The position numbers and the translations under genes were made by a program. 60,000 bases of DNA from Symsagittifera roscoffensis (Eukaryota; Xenacoelomorpha; Acoela; Convolutidae): NCBI RefSeq assembly GCF_963678635.1, contig NC_087062.1, positions 34,261,651 through 34,321,650 of the forward strand, written 5' to 3'. Of the stretch, positions 1 through 9,752 are shown in pieces. Position 1 is the first letter of the stretch, and every line of letters begins with the position of its first letter. The notes under the pieces were generated by a model. The model searched no databases. It had not been told where the DNA came from and saw only the letters and a program-made list of their open reading frames with translations.

Positions 1-476
1 TACCCTGGTCGGCTCGGTAGGGGGGAACGGACATAGACAGTTTTTGTGATACCCCATAAGATCGCCAGCAGGGGGGAGGAAAATGAGTGGCAATCGGGTA
101 CCAGACATTTTTTCGGACAAAGGTTGACATCAGTCAGCTTTGAATTTTAGGTGGGTTCATGTCTCTGTTTTTGAAATTTTTCCTGTTTAAATTTTTACGT
201 TTTGGTGAAAATTTGATGTTAGTATTTTAACGAACAGGTGATCACAAGATACCTGCGAAGAAGTTGGGGTTTCAAATAGCCTGAAACAACGAAAGGGAGA
301 TAAATACAGGGGGGTCAGTATTTGGATTTTGGCCATTAAGATAGGGATTTTGGGAAAATTTTTATTAGAGCTCAAGTGGTGGTACACGGTACAGTGGCTC
401 AAGAGTCCCCACAACGAAGAAGAAGAGATCCTACTATCCAGACACTTAGTGACAGGTCATGGGACAGTACCGAAGA
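1..476. other. Non-coding flank, nothing recognised
   Basis: I see no gene here. The stretch is AT-rich from about 120 onward and contains short open frames on both strands with no recognisable motif. It leads directly into the 14-bp minisatellite and may be the 5' flank or leader of the gypsy-like element, but no long terminal repeat boundary could be found. Confidence 0.5.
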
Positions 477-958
477 AGTCTTGGGACATTGCAGTCTGGG
501 GACGGTCTTGGAGCAGTTCGGTCTTGGGACAGTGCAGTCTTGGGACAGTCTTGGGACGTTGCAGTCTTAGGACAGTCTTGGGCCAGGGCAGTCTTGGTAC
601 GACACAGTCTTGGGACACTGGTCTTGGGACAGTAGTCTTGGGACAGTGGTCTTGGGACAGTGGTCTTGGGACACTGGTCTCGGGACAGTGGTCTTGGGAC
701 AGTGGTCTTGGGACAGTGGTCTTGTTGGGACAGTGGTCTTGGGACAGTGGTCTGGGGACACTGCTCTTGGGACGGTAGTCTTGGGACAGTAGTCTTGGGA
801 CAATAGTCTTGGGACACTAGTCTTGGGACAGTAGTCTTGGGACAGTAGTCTTAGGGCAAGGGTCTTGGGACAGTAGTTTCGGGACAGTGGTCTTGGGACA
901 CTAGTCTTGGGACAGTCGTCTTGGGGCAAAGGTCTTGGGACAGTAGTCTTGGGACACT
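477..958. repeat. 14-bp minisatellite (core GTCTTGGGACAGTG)
   Basis: About thirty imperfect tandem copies of a 14-bp unit, consensus GTCTTGGGACAGTG, are seen. The cleanest part is about 603-955, and scattered degenerate units continue to about 1057. Because 14 is not a multiple of three, three units make a 42-base super-period that keeps all frames open on both strands and creates long repetitive open frames with no other sign of being genes. It sits about 300 bp upstream of the gypsy-like gag and could be part of that element's leader or an independent array. Confidence 0.95.
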
Positions 959-1369
959 AACAAGAAGTACTGGGACAGCACTGAATAGTCTTGGGACAGT
1001 AGAGAGAAAGCTTGGGACAGCACAAAGAAGTGGAGTGACAATACTAAAGGGTCTTGAGACAGGTCGAATTAATTGATTCAAAAGCAATAGGACTAGTTAG
1101 AACACGTAGTGTTAGGATCACGAATTAGTAGACTTTTAACAAAATCTTAGAAGGAACAGTAAAGTAGTTTTTCTTTTTATTAGCAAAATTTTTTTTTTTT
1201 TAAATTTTAGAATAGGATTTTGTAAATACCAATATTGTAAATAGAATCAATTGTAAATAGAAACCATGAGACGGAGCAGGGTACCGGTGGCTGAAAAAAG
1301 ATCTACAGAATCAAAGACAAAATATAACTCGTCGCTACGTAAAACGGCATCCATGGGCCCAAACCACCG

Positions 1370-3199
1370 ATGCCAAATGCAGAAGAACCAAATCCAAAGT
1401 CCATGGAGTTCTCGCCGATAGACACTGTGGAAGACACAACGGGCAACACGCCAGAAACGGTAAAGGACGAGTCTCAAGCAAAAAGAACATCATTCACTGA
1501 AAGGTTGGCAATGATGGTCGGAATGAAACCAAGAGACATACTGACGGAGGTACCAAAGACCGAGAAAGGCAAAACATTCGGAACAGTTTCCACAAAAACG
1601 ACAGACACCGACCAAAACGAGGACCAGATTAGACCGGGAACAGCAGCCAACAACAGGGCAACATCTGACCATGAAACAATGTCTCTCGATCTGGGCGATC
1701 TGATGGCGAGGCTAGATCAGATCGACAAGAGACTAAAGCACAGCGAGGAGGATAGAGATGTGATAAAGAAAGAATTAAGATACAACAAACATGAGTACCT
1801 GGACAGCTATTTCAATCTAGCGAAAGCGACAGTGGGAAAGCTTCAGCAGATGTCGGACAAGGTAGATACCACTGATGGAGAGCGAGACAAGAACATCAAA
1901 AAAGACATGCAAGAAATGAAGCAACGATATGACGCGGTGAATAGCCAGTTGGGGAGGTTGGAAACGAGAATGGACACAATGAGTAGGGACCAGGCTGAGA
2001 GTTCATGTGCAATACAGGCAAAACTAGACGCCATCTTGAGGAACTCAACGTCACAGGACAGGCCAGCAGCGGAGCGGACGCAAGGCAATAGAGTTGACTT
2101 CGTGGAACTACAACGGAACAAACGGAAGTCAACACCGTTACCATTACCCCGGGATGCCGCGAGTACAGCACCGGGGAGGGCCAAAGCGATTATGAAAAGT
2201 GGAACATCAAACACAATGAGTGGTCCAGGGGACTCCACGACTCACAACAACGTGGGACCGGATGTCATGACGTGGGCAAGTACCTGGGAAATGATGAACA
2301 GGACACTAGAAGCCTTCGCTACAAGGAACACCGACTCAAGTGACAGAGGAAGCAACAGATCCAGGAAAACTTTCAAAAAACCGAAAGAATTCAAGGATGA
2401 TTCAGGTGGATGCATTGACACTTGGGTAGAAGTCATGAGGTTGCATTTGGAACAAGACAACTTGAACGATGAGAGGCAAGCATGCACAGCGATACTCAGC
2501 AAATTGGAAGGCACGGCATTGAAATGCGTGGTTGCGAAGAAGGAAGAGGAACGCGACACTGCGGATAAAATCTTCGAGATATTGTTGAATCGATTCGGGT
2601 CAGGCATGAAGGGTCATCAAGCGATGATGCGATTTGAAAAGAGAAGGCAAAGGGACGATGAATCGATAGACAGGTTCCTAGATGATCTTGAGAGCTTGAG
2701 ACGAAGGAGTGACCCGGAAGAGTCCACCAATAGAAGGAACTTTAGCATCGCCTCAAAGTTCATTGATGGGATAAAGAGTGATGACTTGAGAACAATGTTA
2801 GCAACATACTATACATTGTCGAAAGACAGTGCACCGACTCCAGAAGAGATGAGACAGAAGTCGAGAGAGTACATGCTAATGAAGCCCAAGAAGTACTCAT
2901 ATTCAGATAACAGGAATATGCAAGGGGGGAGCCAACCACAAAGGTCGCCATGGTACAAGCCTAGAGATGACATGGACAAACGTAGATCATGCGCGAGATG
3001 CGGGTCAGCTGATCATCACGTGGCAGATTGCACAACATACAAGCAGGGCATGAAGAGTCTGGGGTACGCACCAGATGAGGAGGACATGAGCCAGATGGAA
3101 GAACACGAGTACTATAGTGGCTTAATCATCAAGATAGGTGCAAGATGCTTCTTCTGCAATCAGGAAGCGCACTTTAGGATGGATTGTCCTTTGTTTTGA
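1370..3199 (+). CDS. Gag-like protein with two CCHC zinc knuckles
   Basis: A 609-residue open frame from an ATG at 1370. The N-terminal third is charged and helical (about residues 105-220). A retrotransposon gag core is visible around residues 340-480 (Trp-rich start, then a long helical stretch with MMRFEKRRQRDDESIDRF). Two CX2CX4HX4C knuckles follow: CARCGSADHHVADC and CFFCNQEAHFRMDC. In retroelements this protein forms the particle and binds RNA. An alternative ATG at 1266 opens a basic, plausible N-terminal extension in another frame, so the original start may lie upstream of an indel. The frame ends with TGA directly after the second knuckle, and coding similarity continues in the same frame beyond it, so the stop is either a mutation or a leaky gag/pol boundary. 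Confidence 0.85.
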   Translation: MPNAEEPNPKSMEFSPIDTVEDTTGNTPETVKDESQAKRTSFTERLAMMVGMKPRDILTEVPKTEKGKTFGTVSTKTTDTDQNEDQIRPGTAANNRATSDHETMSLDLGDLMARLDQIDKRLKHSEEDRDVIKKELRYNKHEYLDSYFNLAKATVGKLQQMSDKVDTTDGERDKNIKKDMQEMKQRYDAVNSQLGRLETRMDTMSRDQAESSCAIQAKLDAILRNSTSQDRPAAERTQGNRVDFVELQRNKRKSTPLPLPRDAASTAPGRAKAIMKSGTSNTMSGPGDSTTHNNVGPDVMTWASTWEMMNRTLEAFATRNTDSSDRGSNRSRKTFKKPKEFKDDSGGCIDTWVEVMRLHLEQDNLNDERQACTAILSKLEGTALKCVVAKKEEERDTADKIFEILLNRFGSGMKGHQAMMRFEKRRQRDDESIDRFLDDLESLRRRSDPEESTNRRNFSIASKFIDGIKSDDLRTMLATYYTLSKDSAPTPEEMRQKSREYMLMKPKKYSYSDNRNMQGGSQPQRSPWYKPRDDMDKRRSCARCGSADHHVADCTTYKQGMKSLGYAPDEEDMSQMEEHEYYSGLIIKIGARCFFCNQEAHFRMDCPLF

Positions 3200-4810
3200 G
3201 AGGCGGTCAAGAACCAGAGTCACCCGAAACATAAATTGGCATTAGCGGCGGTGCAGAATCAGCGAAATAGACAAACCGAGTTTGAAGCAAAAAACTTAGA
3301 AGCACCGAGTACGGAACTGCCAACGAAGACAGTGAAGGCGGTAACGCAGGCTAACAATGCCATAGAGGCCACGGCCAAGAACGCCCTAGAGATAAATTAT
3401 GAGAAAGCGGCGTCAGAGGCGATCAACAATGTGAAACAGGACCTAGCAACAAAGGAAATAGAGCAACGGATGAAGCAAGAGATCGACAGACAGAGATTGA
3501 ACGAGAAGCTAAGTTGCTCGGTGCCAGTGCCAGAAGCTGTCGCAGGGTCGACAAAGAGTGGAAATTGCAACACTCTGAAAATGGTGACAGGAAAGCCATT
3601 TGGCATAACGAAAATCGGTGCCAGGATAATGTCGATAATCACTGTAGGTGGACATGAAGTGACAAGGAACTTAAGTGAACCCAGCGACCAGACAATAATG
3701 CACATTGATGTGTACGCAGATTACTTGAGTGGTATAAGCCCACAAACGACTTCTAGAGCATTGAGGGCACTACTCACAAGAGGGGGTAGCAAGTCAGTCC
3801 GAGTTGATAACAGGTACACAGAAGCTTATGGTCCGCATGAGGTGATGCTAAATATAGATGGGATCAACATCTATACGAAAACAATGATATAATGTGATGA
3901 AGATCTAGTAGGGCAGATCTACGTAGGAAAATAAGAGCTGAAAGTGAAATCGATTGGACACTGCGCCATGCTTGAGGAAGATGCAATGCACATCGGGACA
4001 GAGGCAGATGTATCAGCACATGTGCTCGACATAAGTGGCAAGAAGACTCAGTTACGTGGGTTACTTGATACGGGAGCGGTCTTGAGTGTTATACCAATCG
4101 AAACTTGGGAACGAATGGGCTTCAACAAAAATGATTTGATAGACTCGAGAATACGGTTGTCAGCTGCAAACAAAGGGGCGCTGCGGGTGCTAGGCAGAAC
4201 ACCAATAATAGCCCTAAATCGGGGGGAACGCAATCTGTGGATGAGCTTTCTTGTAGTAGAAAACCTAGATGAGTCTGACCAATTCATTTTAGGCAGGGAC
4301 TTCATCAGGAACTTTGACGTAACAATTGATTTAAACAATGCGATGTTCAGGATAAGAAACCCGGATAGGAGGTACGCAATTAAACCGGTAAATTTAATAA
4401 TAGCGAATAAAAATAAAGCACCGAAATTCTTGAGTAGGAGGGTGAGGCTAAAGGCGAACGAAGCGGCAATCGTAAGCTTGCGAATGAAAAATTACAATGA
4501 ACCAAGTGACAACAAGCAAGTATGCATAGTCCCGAATCCTAATAGTCAAAGTGCTGCTGTGTTAGGAAGATCCTTCTCGATAACCAAGAGCTGTCTCTGC
4601 GTCAGTGTCTTATTGAATACTCTTGTTATACCCATCACGATACAGAGGGGGAGGAAGCTGGGATATGCTTTACCCGTTAAAACTCGATATGAAATGACTG
4701 AAAATTCAAAACAAAATGAAGTCGTTGATTGTCCAAATCAGAGACCAAATTTGTATCTTGAGACGATTGAAGAAAATAAAAGGTTCATCAGGTCTTGTGA
4801 AATCACTTAA
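3200..4810 (+). pseudogene. Protease region of the gypsy-like element
   Basis: This continues in the gag frame. The first part (3236-3892) is a helical linker and a beta-rich segment of unknown role, closed by TAA. A second TAA follows near 3932, then the open frame resumes at 3944. A retropepsin domain lies at about 4020-4330, with the catalytic DTGA (LLDTGAVLSVIP) and the later ILGRDFI strand typical of the fold. The normal role is cleavage of the Gag-Pol precursor. The protease motif itself is intact but the two stops isolate it. The frame is lost near 4735, where the following coding sequence moves to another frame. Confidence 0.8.
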
Positions 4811-5700
4811 GTCAGAGACGGAAGATGGGCTATCGAGCTGTTCGAACTTTCCGGAACGGCCCACACTCGATGAAATGCAAACTGATAATTCGGTCCTGCC
4901 GGTGATCGAACACTTGAGAGGCAAGATAGCGGACGAACAGCTCGAAGCCATCAGGACGTATTAGAGCGGAACGAGGAAGTTTTTTCGAGACATAAGGCAG
5001 ACATCGGGTGTTGTAATTTTGTTGAGCATGAAATAGAACTTGAGGAGAATGCGGTACCGCACAGGAAGGGGGCGAGGCGCATGACCCCACACAAATCGGA
5101 TGCGTGTAGAAAAGAGATCGAAACGCTACTAGAGTATGATAAGATAGAACCATTCAAATCACCGTGGGCGTGTGGAGTAGTGATGGCCAAAAAGAAAGGC
5201 GACCAATTGAGGTTTTGTTGTGACTTTCGATACCTGAACTCCGTCACGGTGAAGTGAAGGATGCCTATCCCATACCTAGGATTGATGAGAGCCTCTCGAA
5301 GTTAGGTGATGCAAAGTTTTTTACGACTCTTGATTTAGGTTCAACCTTCTGGCAAGTCCCGCTGAGGAAGCAAGACAGGGACAAAACAGGGTTCGCTTGC
5401 GAGTTGGGGCTGTTTCAATGGAAACGGATGCCGTTTGGCCTTTGCAATGCCACAGCCACTTTTCAACGGTTGATGGCACATGCACTGATAGGAGTGACAA
5501 AGAAGTACGGCAATCTAATAATGTGCTATGTGAATGACGTGGTAATAGCGACGCCCACACTTGAAGACCATATCGAGCGACTGGACGAGGTGTTTGCATG
5601 TATGAAGAGGTCGGGGCTAAAGTGTAAACCGTCAAAGTGCGAGATACTCAAGGATTCAATAAAATACTTGGGCAGAATGGGGGTACAACATGATAATTGA
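4716..5700 (+). pseudogene. Truncated reverse transcriptase with YVND in place of YXDD
   Basis: RT N-terminal similarity runs through 4950-5250 (contains SPWACGVVMAKKKG and FCCDFRYLN), then after a 5-bp GTGAA duplication through 5254-5700. Landmarks are TLDLGSTFWQVPL (motif A), MPFGLCNATATFQ (motif B) and CYVNDVV (motif C). The catalytic pair reads ND instead of DD. After KYLGRM the sequence jumps straight to EHRTRDKHQNADSLSR, which normally lies at the end of RNase H. The RT thumb, connection and almost all of RNase H, roughly 200 or more residues by family expectation, are therefore deleted. The product could not reverse transcribe. Confidence 0.88.
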
Positions 5701-7675
5701 GCATAGAACACGAGACAAACATCAAAACGCTGACAGCTTGAGTAGGAAGACGGAGTTCTACGAGAGACAAGAACAGAGGGAGGCAGATAGACCTGAAATC
5801 AAGGATGGCTTCTCCTTCATGGATAAGGAAACGTACGACAGTCTTCCACTCACGAGATGGCTAGACAAATCAGGCAAACCAATAGAAGATCACCCCGAAT
5901 TACCAAAAGAACCTCCGGAGAAAACAATCTTGAAGAAGAACCAAGGGATGCCGATAGGAATAATACTCAACTCAAAGATTGTGAGGGAGACGCTCAAGGC
6001 AAAAGGCTATGATCTTAACCAGGTAGAAACGGGAGATGCACAAATAGATGATGACTTAATGAGGCTACTCGAGAAACTAGCAGATGATAAACCCGTGATC
6101 CAAGAAAAGGGTAAGGAGGAACCAGAGGTCACAATACTGCGAAGGAGCGAGAGAGTTAGTGATAAAAACACCTCGAAGGCGACTAACCCTGATGGGAAGG
6201 AAGTCGTGCAGTCACTGGTTGAAAAAATCCCTGACGACCAACTTGAACAGACTCGGGTTACGAAAAAGAAAGTGGCGTTCAAGGAAGAAACTGAATACCT
6301 GGGACTAGGTCAAGAGTCCGGGGAGTGGTCCACGTCCACGTCCACGGAGGAAGAGGATACTGAAGAAGGAAATTTGTCCGGGGAGTGTGAAATATGGGAT
6401 GAGGACTCGGACGAGAGCAGCGACAATCAGGATAGTCTCTGCATGATATTGGCAGAAGAGAAGATTAGACACCGCGACAGGGAATTACAAACAGATCCAT
6501 CCTCAGGAACGTACAACTTGGGCGTACAAGAAGTACAAGGAGGTGAAGAACTTGAAAGAATTGCAGTTTCGAGGAAACCATTCAGGGAACTATCATGCAA
6601 CTCAAATGTCAGAACAAATCTGGTGCCAGAAGATGATATGAAGATCGTGAAGAGGATAATATGCGTGAAGCTGAATGATGACATCCACAACCCTGGGGAA
6701 ATGAATGGACAGATCATGGCACAAAAGGAACATGTCAAGGCGAGATATAGGTTGTCGGACCTGATAAGAGCCCAAAAGAATGACAAGATGACAAGTAACC
6801 TCTCCAAATGGATCCGGGCGGGGTCCAAGGAGAAAGGGGAACTCGAAGAAGACAGCTACAAGATCTTGAGCCAGTTCTACAAAGAGAAGAAAGATTTACT
6901 CTATCACACAGCTGACGGGGTGGTAGCGTGCAAGAGAAAAGATGAGGAGAAAATATTACACAAGCACAACCTCATCATATTACCACAATTCTATCAGACA
7001 GAGGTGTTATTCAGATCGCACGACCAGATGGGGCACCAGGGGATAGACAAGGTGCAACAAAGAATACTTCACAGGTTTGATTGGCCAGGATTGAGGAAAG
7101 CTTGCGAGAGATGGGTGAATGCATGCCTGGCATGCCTGCAAGTAAAAGACCCAAGGAAGATGAAATTCCCACTCAAGTCGGTTGAAAGCTCAGAATTTAA
7201 TGAAGTGGTGCAGATAGACCATCAAAAGATCGGCATGACGGAGTCGGGGTATAACCAGATACTGGTTATAATAGACCACTTCACAAAGTTGGCAGAAGCG
7301 GTGCCGTGTCAAACAGCCTCGGCAGAGGAGACGTGTGACCACCTGATAACTCATTGGATATCGAGGTATGGTTGTCCAATGACTTTTCAGTCAGACAACG
7401 GCAAGGCCTTTGTGGGGGATTTGACCAAAGAATTAAAGAAGAGGTCACGTATTGCTCAAGCACACTCAACGACTTACCATCCTCAGACCAACGTGCTGGT
7501 AGAGAGACAGAATAGAACGTTGGTGAACATGCTGAGGGTATACTGGTCAAGATACATGACAGACTGGGATAAATATCTGCCGCAAGTCGTAGGGGCGTAC
7601 AACAGTACGCAACACTCAACAACGGGCATCAGTCCTTTCATGATGTTGACGGGCAGTGAGAGAGCAAGCCCCTGA
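5701..7675 (+). pseudogene. RNase H end, linker and integrase (HHCC and DDE)
   Basis: One open frame of about 660 residues. It starts with the last RNase H residues, then has an acidic linker of about 390 residues (6000-6830) with no recognised fold. The integrase follows: zinc-binding HHCC at about 7017-7136 (HDQMGH then CLAC), and the catalytic triad in QIDHQ, FQSDNG and LVERQNRTL. The long linker between RNase H and integrase is larger than usual for the family. The triad is intact, so the deletion upstream rather than the integrase explains inactivity. The frame is lost near 7665, just before the C-terminal integrase part. Confidence 0.87.
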
Positions 7676-9252
7676 CATTATTTTACCCGGAATACGAAGG
7701 AAAGAGGACGTCGCCTCAATCTTACGTGAAAGAAGCGATCAGGAGACAGCAGGAACTAAACGAGCTATGCAGGAGGAACACTGCGCAAGCACAAATGAGA
7801 CAGCGCAAGAAATATGATGAAACGATATTACAGGCGAAGCCATATGAGGTGGGCCAGTACGTGTGGATCTTCCAGAAAGTACATCAACAAGAACGGTTCT
7901 ACCGCTTGAGTACTGGGCGAGCAGCACATTATGAAAATCTGAAGCCTCATGTCCCATCCCCAGAGGACTGGTGTATACCGAAGGACATGGAGGGACTTGA
8001 GTACCTAGCGTGTGAAGTGAACGAAAGAGGCACCAGAGAGAAAAATGATGGCAACGACAACTTGAGTTTGGACGACAATGAAAAAATAGAAGCGGACTCC
8101 GAGGCGGAATCCTTTGTGGAAGAAAACTGGAAAGATCCGGAACAAGATGAGGTGCCTAAGTGGACAGAACCAGACTTGTCAATACCAGCGGGGACAAGGA
8201 GTGGCAATTGCAAACGGACAGGCATGAGGTACAACAGATACGGAGACGATTTCCTGATTGATAAGATACAACCCGATGACCTAAGCAAGGAGCTACTAAG
8301 TGTAGGCGAACTGGCAGCCGATGATGAATGGCAAGTTATCAATGATAATGAACACTACCCACAGGAAGACTACTTGACACCAGAACGGGAGACGGATTTG
8401 GAACAGAGCGAGATAGAGAGAAGGGAGAATACGAACCTGAGGATATTAGAATGGATGCGCGATGTCAAGAACGGAGGCGACGAAGGAGAATGCATACAAC
8501 AAGTTGACGTATCAGCGGGAAAGCACATGAAAACGGAAAATCCCCTCTTCGGCTGGACAGCAACAGACAGGCCGCTGGAGATTCCACCAGACAGTTCGGA
8601 CCCAGCACCATCGACGGGGACGTCGATAAATATTTTTTTCCGGGAAGTGGGGGTAGGACTTACCCACACCGAAAATTTGATGATAAAGAAACTCAGGGAA
8701 GTGAGAGAAACGAGCGGACTGGAACTAGATGGGGAGGAGGCTGAGCCTACCATAGGACGGAATTTCAAAACGAAGTTTGAAATACCAAACGAATACTCGG
8801 AAAACATCCTGATAACGGATAGTGACTTCATTCTGTCAGACAGGACTAGCGCAATCTGTATCACGGCGGACATGAGTTTCAAATCAAGACTGGAGGCCGA
8901 CTTCAAGAGAGAGTACCAGAACGTGGAGTTTCTGTTTAGACAGAGATCGGGGCTGGGAGGAATGGCTGCGCTTCCACCATCAGTAGCACAAGTCCCAGGA
9001 AAATACCTGTGCTTCTTGGTGACGAGAGTCAGCGAAAGGAACACGATCGATCCTGAACACGTGATGTTGGCACTAGCGAAACTGCGGGACTTCATGATCG
9101 AAAGTAGAATAACAGAGGTCTCAATGCCGGTCTACGACCCGAACAGGGGCAAACTGAGCCCAAGGGAACTATATGCTATCCTACACGTGGTCTTCGCGGA
9201 AACGGAGATAATGGTACATCTGCACAAGAAATACTACCTGAGTATCGCCTAA
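7660..9252 (+). CDS. Integrase C-terminus, acidic region and macro-like domain
   Basis: A 500-residue open frame that continues the integrase after a 1-nt frame change. The first 90 residues are the integrase tail (YEVGQYVWIFQ, then LSTGRAAHYENLKPHV), but the GPY/F core normally found between these is missing. Then follow about 250 acidic, low-complexity residues. The last 150 residues (about 8800-9249) look like a macro domain of the ADP-ribose-binding superfamily: an Asp and Met-containing helix start (ITADMSFKSRLEADFK), a Gly-rich loop (RSGLGGMAALP), a strand YLCFLVTRV, helix HVMLALAKLRDF, strand EVSMPVYDP and a final helix-strand pair. The usual GCGL loop is replaced by YDPNRGKL. Macro assignment is inference from pattern. 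Confidence 0.6.
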   Translation, partial: ESKPLTLFYPEYEGKRTSPQSYVKEAIRRQQELNELCRRNTAQAQMRQRKKYDETILQAKPYEVGQYVWIFQKVHQQERFYRLSTGRAAHYENLKPHVPSPEDWCIPKDMEGLEYLACEVNERGTREKNDGNDNLSLDDNEKIEADSEAESFVEENWKDPEQDEVPKWTEPDLSIPAGTRSGNCKRTGMRYNRYGDDFLIDKIQPDDLSKELLSVGELAADDEWQVINDNEHYPQEDYLTPERETDLEQSEIERRENTNLRILEWMRDVKNGGDEGECIQQVDVSAGKHMKTENPLFGWTATDRPLEIPPDSSDPAPSTGTSINIFFREVGVGLTHTENLMIKKLREVRETSGLELDGEEAEPTIGRNFKTKFEIPNEYSENILITDSDFILSDRTSAICITADMSFKSRLEADFKREYQNVEFLFRQRSGLGGMAALPPSVAQVPGKYLCFLVTRVSERNTIDPEHVMLALAKLRDFMIESRITEVSMPVYDPNRGKLSPRELYAILHVVFAETEIMVHLHKKYYLSIA

Positions 9253-9626
9253 GTCAGGTACATGGGGATCTTGAGTTGGGCATAAAGGGATCTCGAGTTA
9301 GGTGTTGGGGTACAGAACAGGTAAAAAGATCTTAAAGGTGATTGGCATGACAATTAAATTTTAAATGATTGATGGTGCTAAAACATAAAATGAATATGCA
9401 TGCTTTTAGAAAACTTCCAATTGAACTATTTTAGTAGAACGAAAAGGATAAGGTTTTAACTATAGTGGCAGGGGGGTTTTAGGTTAGGACCATAGCATGT
9501 TAGTCTAAAAATCAAGTGTTATTTTCAGATTGATTTGCTAAAGTCAAATTGACTACCCAACTGCACTGAATTGAAAGAAAAGAAGTTCTTGAACGAACAC
9601 ACAAGTTGAACAACGCTTCAAGAAGT
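9253..9626. other. Spacer between gypsy-like block and giant-ORF unit
   Basis: Base composition drops back to AT-rich. No open frame or known motif was found. Isolated CTTGAG and related words continue to about 9300. The border between the two element blocks cannot be placed more precisely from one sequence. Confidence 0.4.
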
Positions 9627-9731
9627 TAATTCTCAAATTCTCAAGTGGTACGCTAATTCTTAAGTGGTACGGTAAATTCTCAAGTGGTAAGGTAATTCTC
9701 AAGTGGTAAGGTAATTCTCAAGTTGGTACGT
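9627..9731. repeat. 19-bp leader repeats with GGTAAGG core, copy 1
   Basis: About five imperfect tandem units of 19 bp (TAATTCTCAAGTGGTAAGG) lie directly in front of the start codon of the giant open frame. The second copy of the unit has its own, longer leader repeat that shares the core TTCTNNAGT...GGTAAGGTA. The GGTAAG word resembles a metazoan 5' splice site. Confidence 0.85.
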
Positions 9732-9752
9732 GAGCCAGATCATCCAGAAATT

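Larger units (their letters stand above)
1266..9252 (+). mobile_element. Decayed Ty3/gypsy-like retroelement with 3' macro-like domain
   Basis: The order gag, aspartic protease, reverse transcriptase, integrase on one strand is that of the Ty3/gypsy (Metaviridae) group. Seen breaks include a TGA after gag (3197-3199), two TAA codons near 3890 and 3932, a frame change near 4735, a 5-bp duplication near 5245, an internal deletion at about 5690 that removes the end of RT and most of RNase H, and a frame change near 7665. No flanking long terminal repeats or primer-binding site were found, so the ends given are those of the coding part. The block is richer in G and C than its flanks and is rich in CTTGAG. 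It is a non-autonomous relic. Confidence 0.85.

Noticed and set aside
477-958. Repetitive proteins encoded by the minisatellite (LGQWSWDSGLGT-like)
   Set aside because: The frames are open on both strands only because of the repeat period. There is no start context, domain or conservation.
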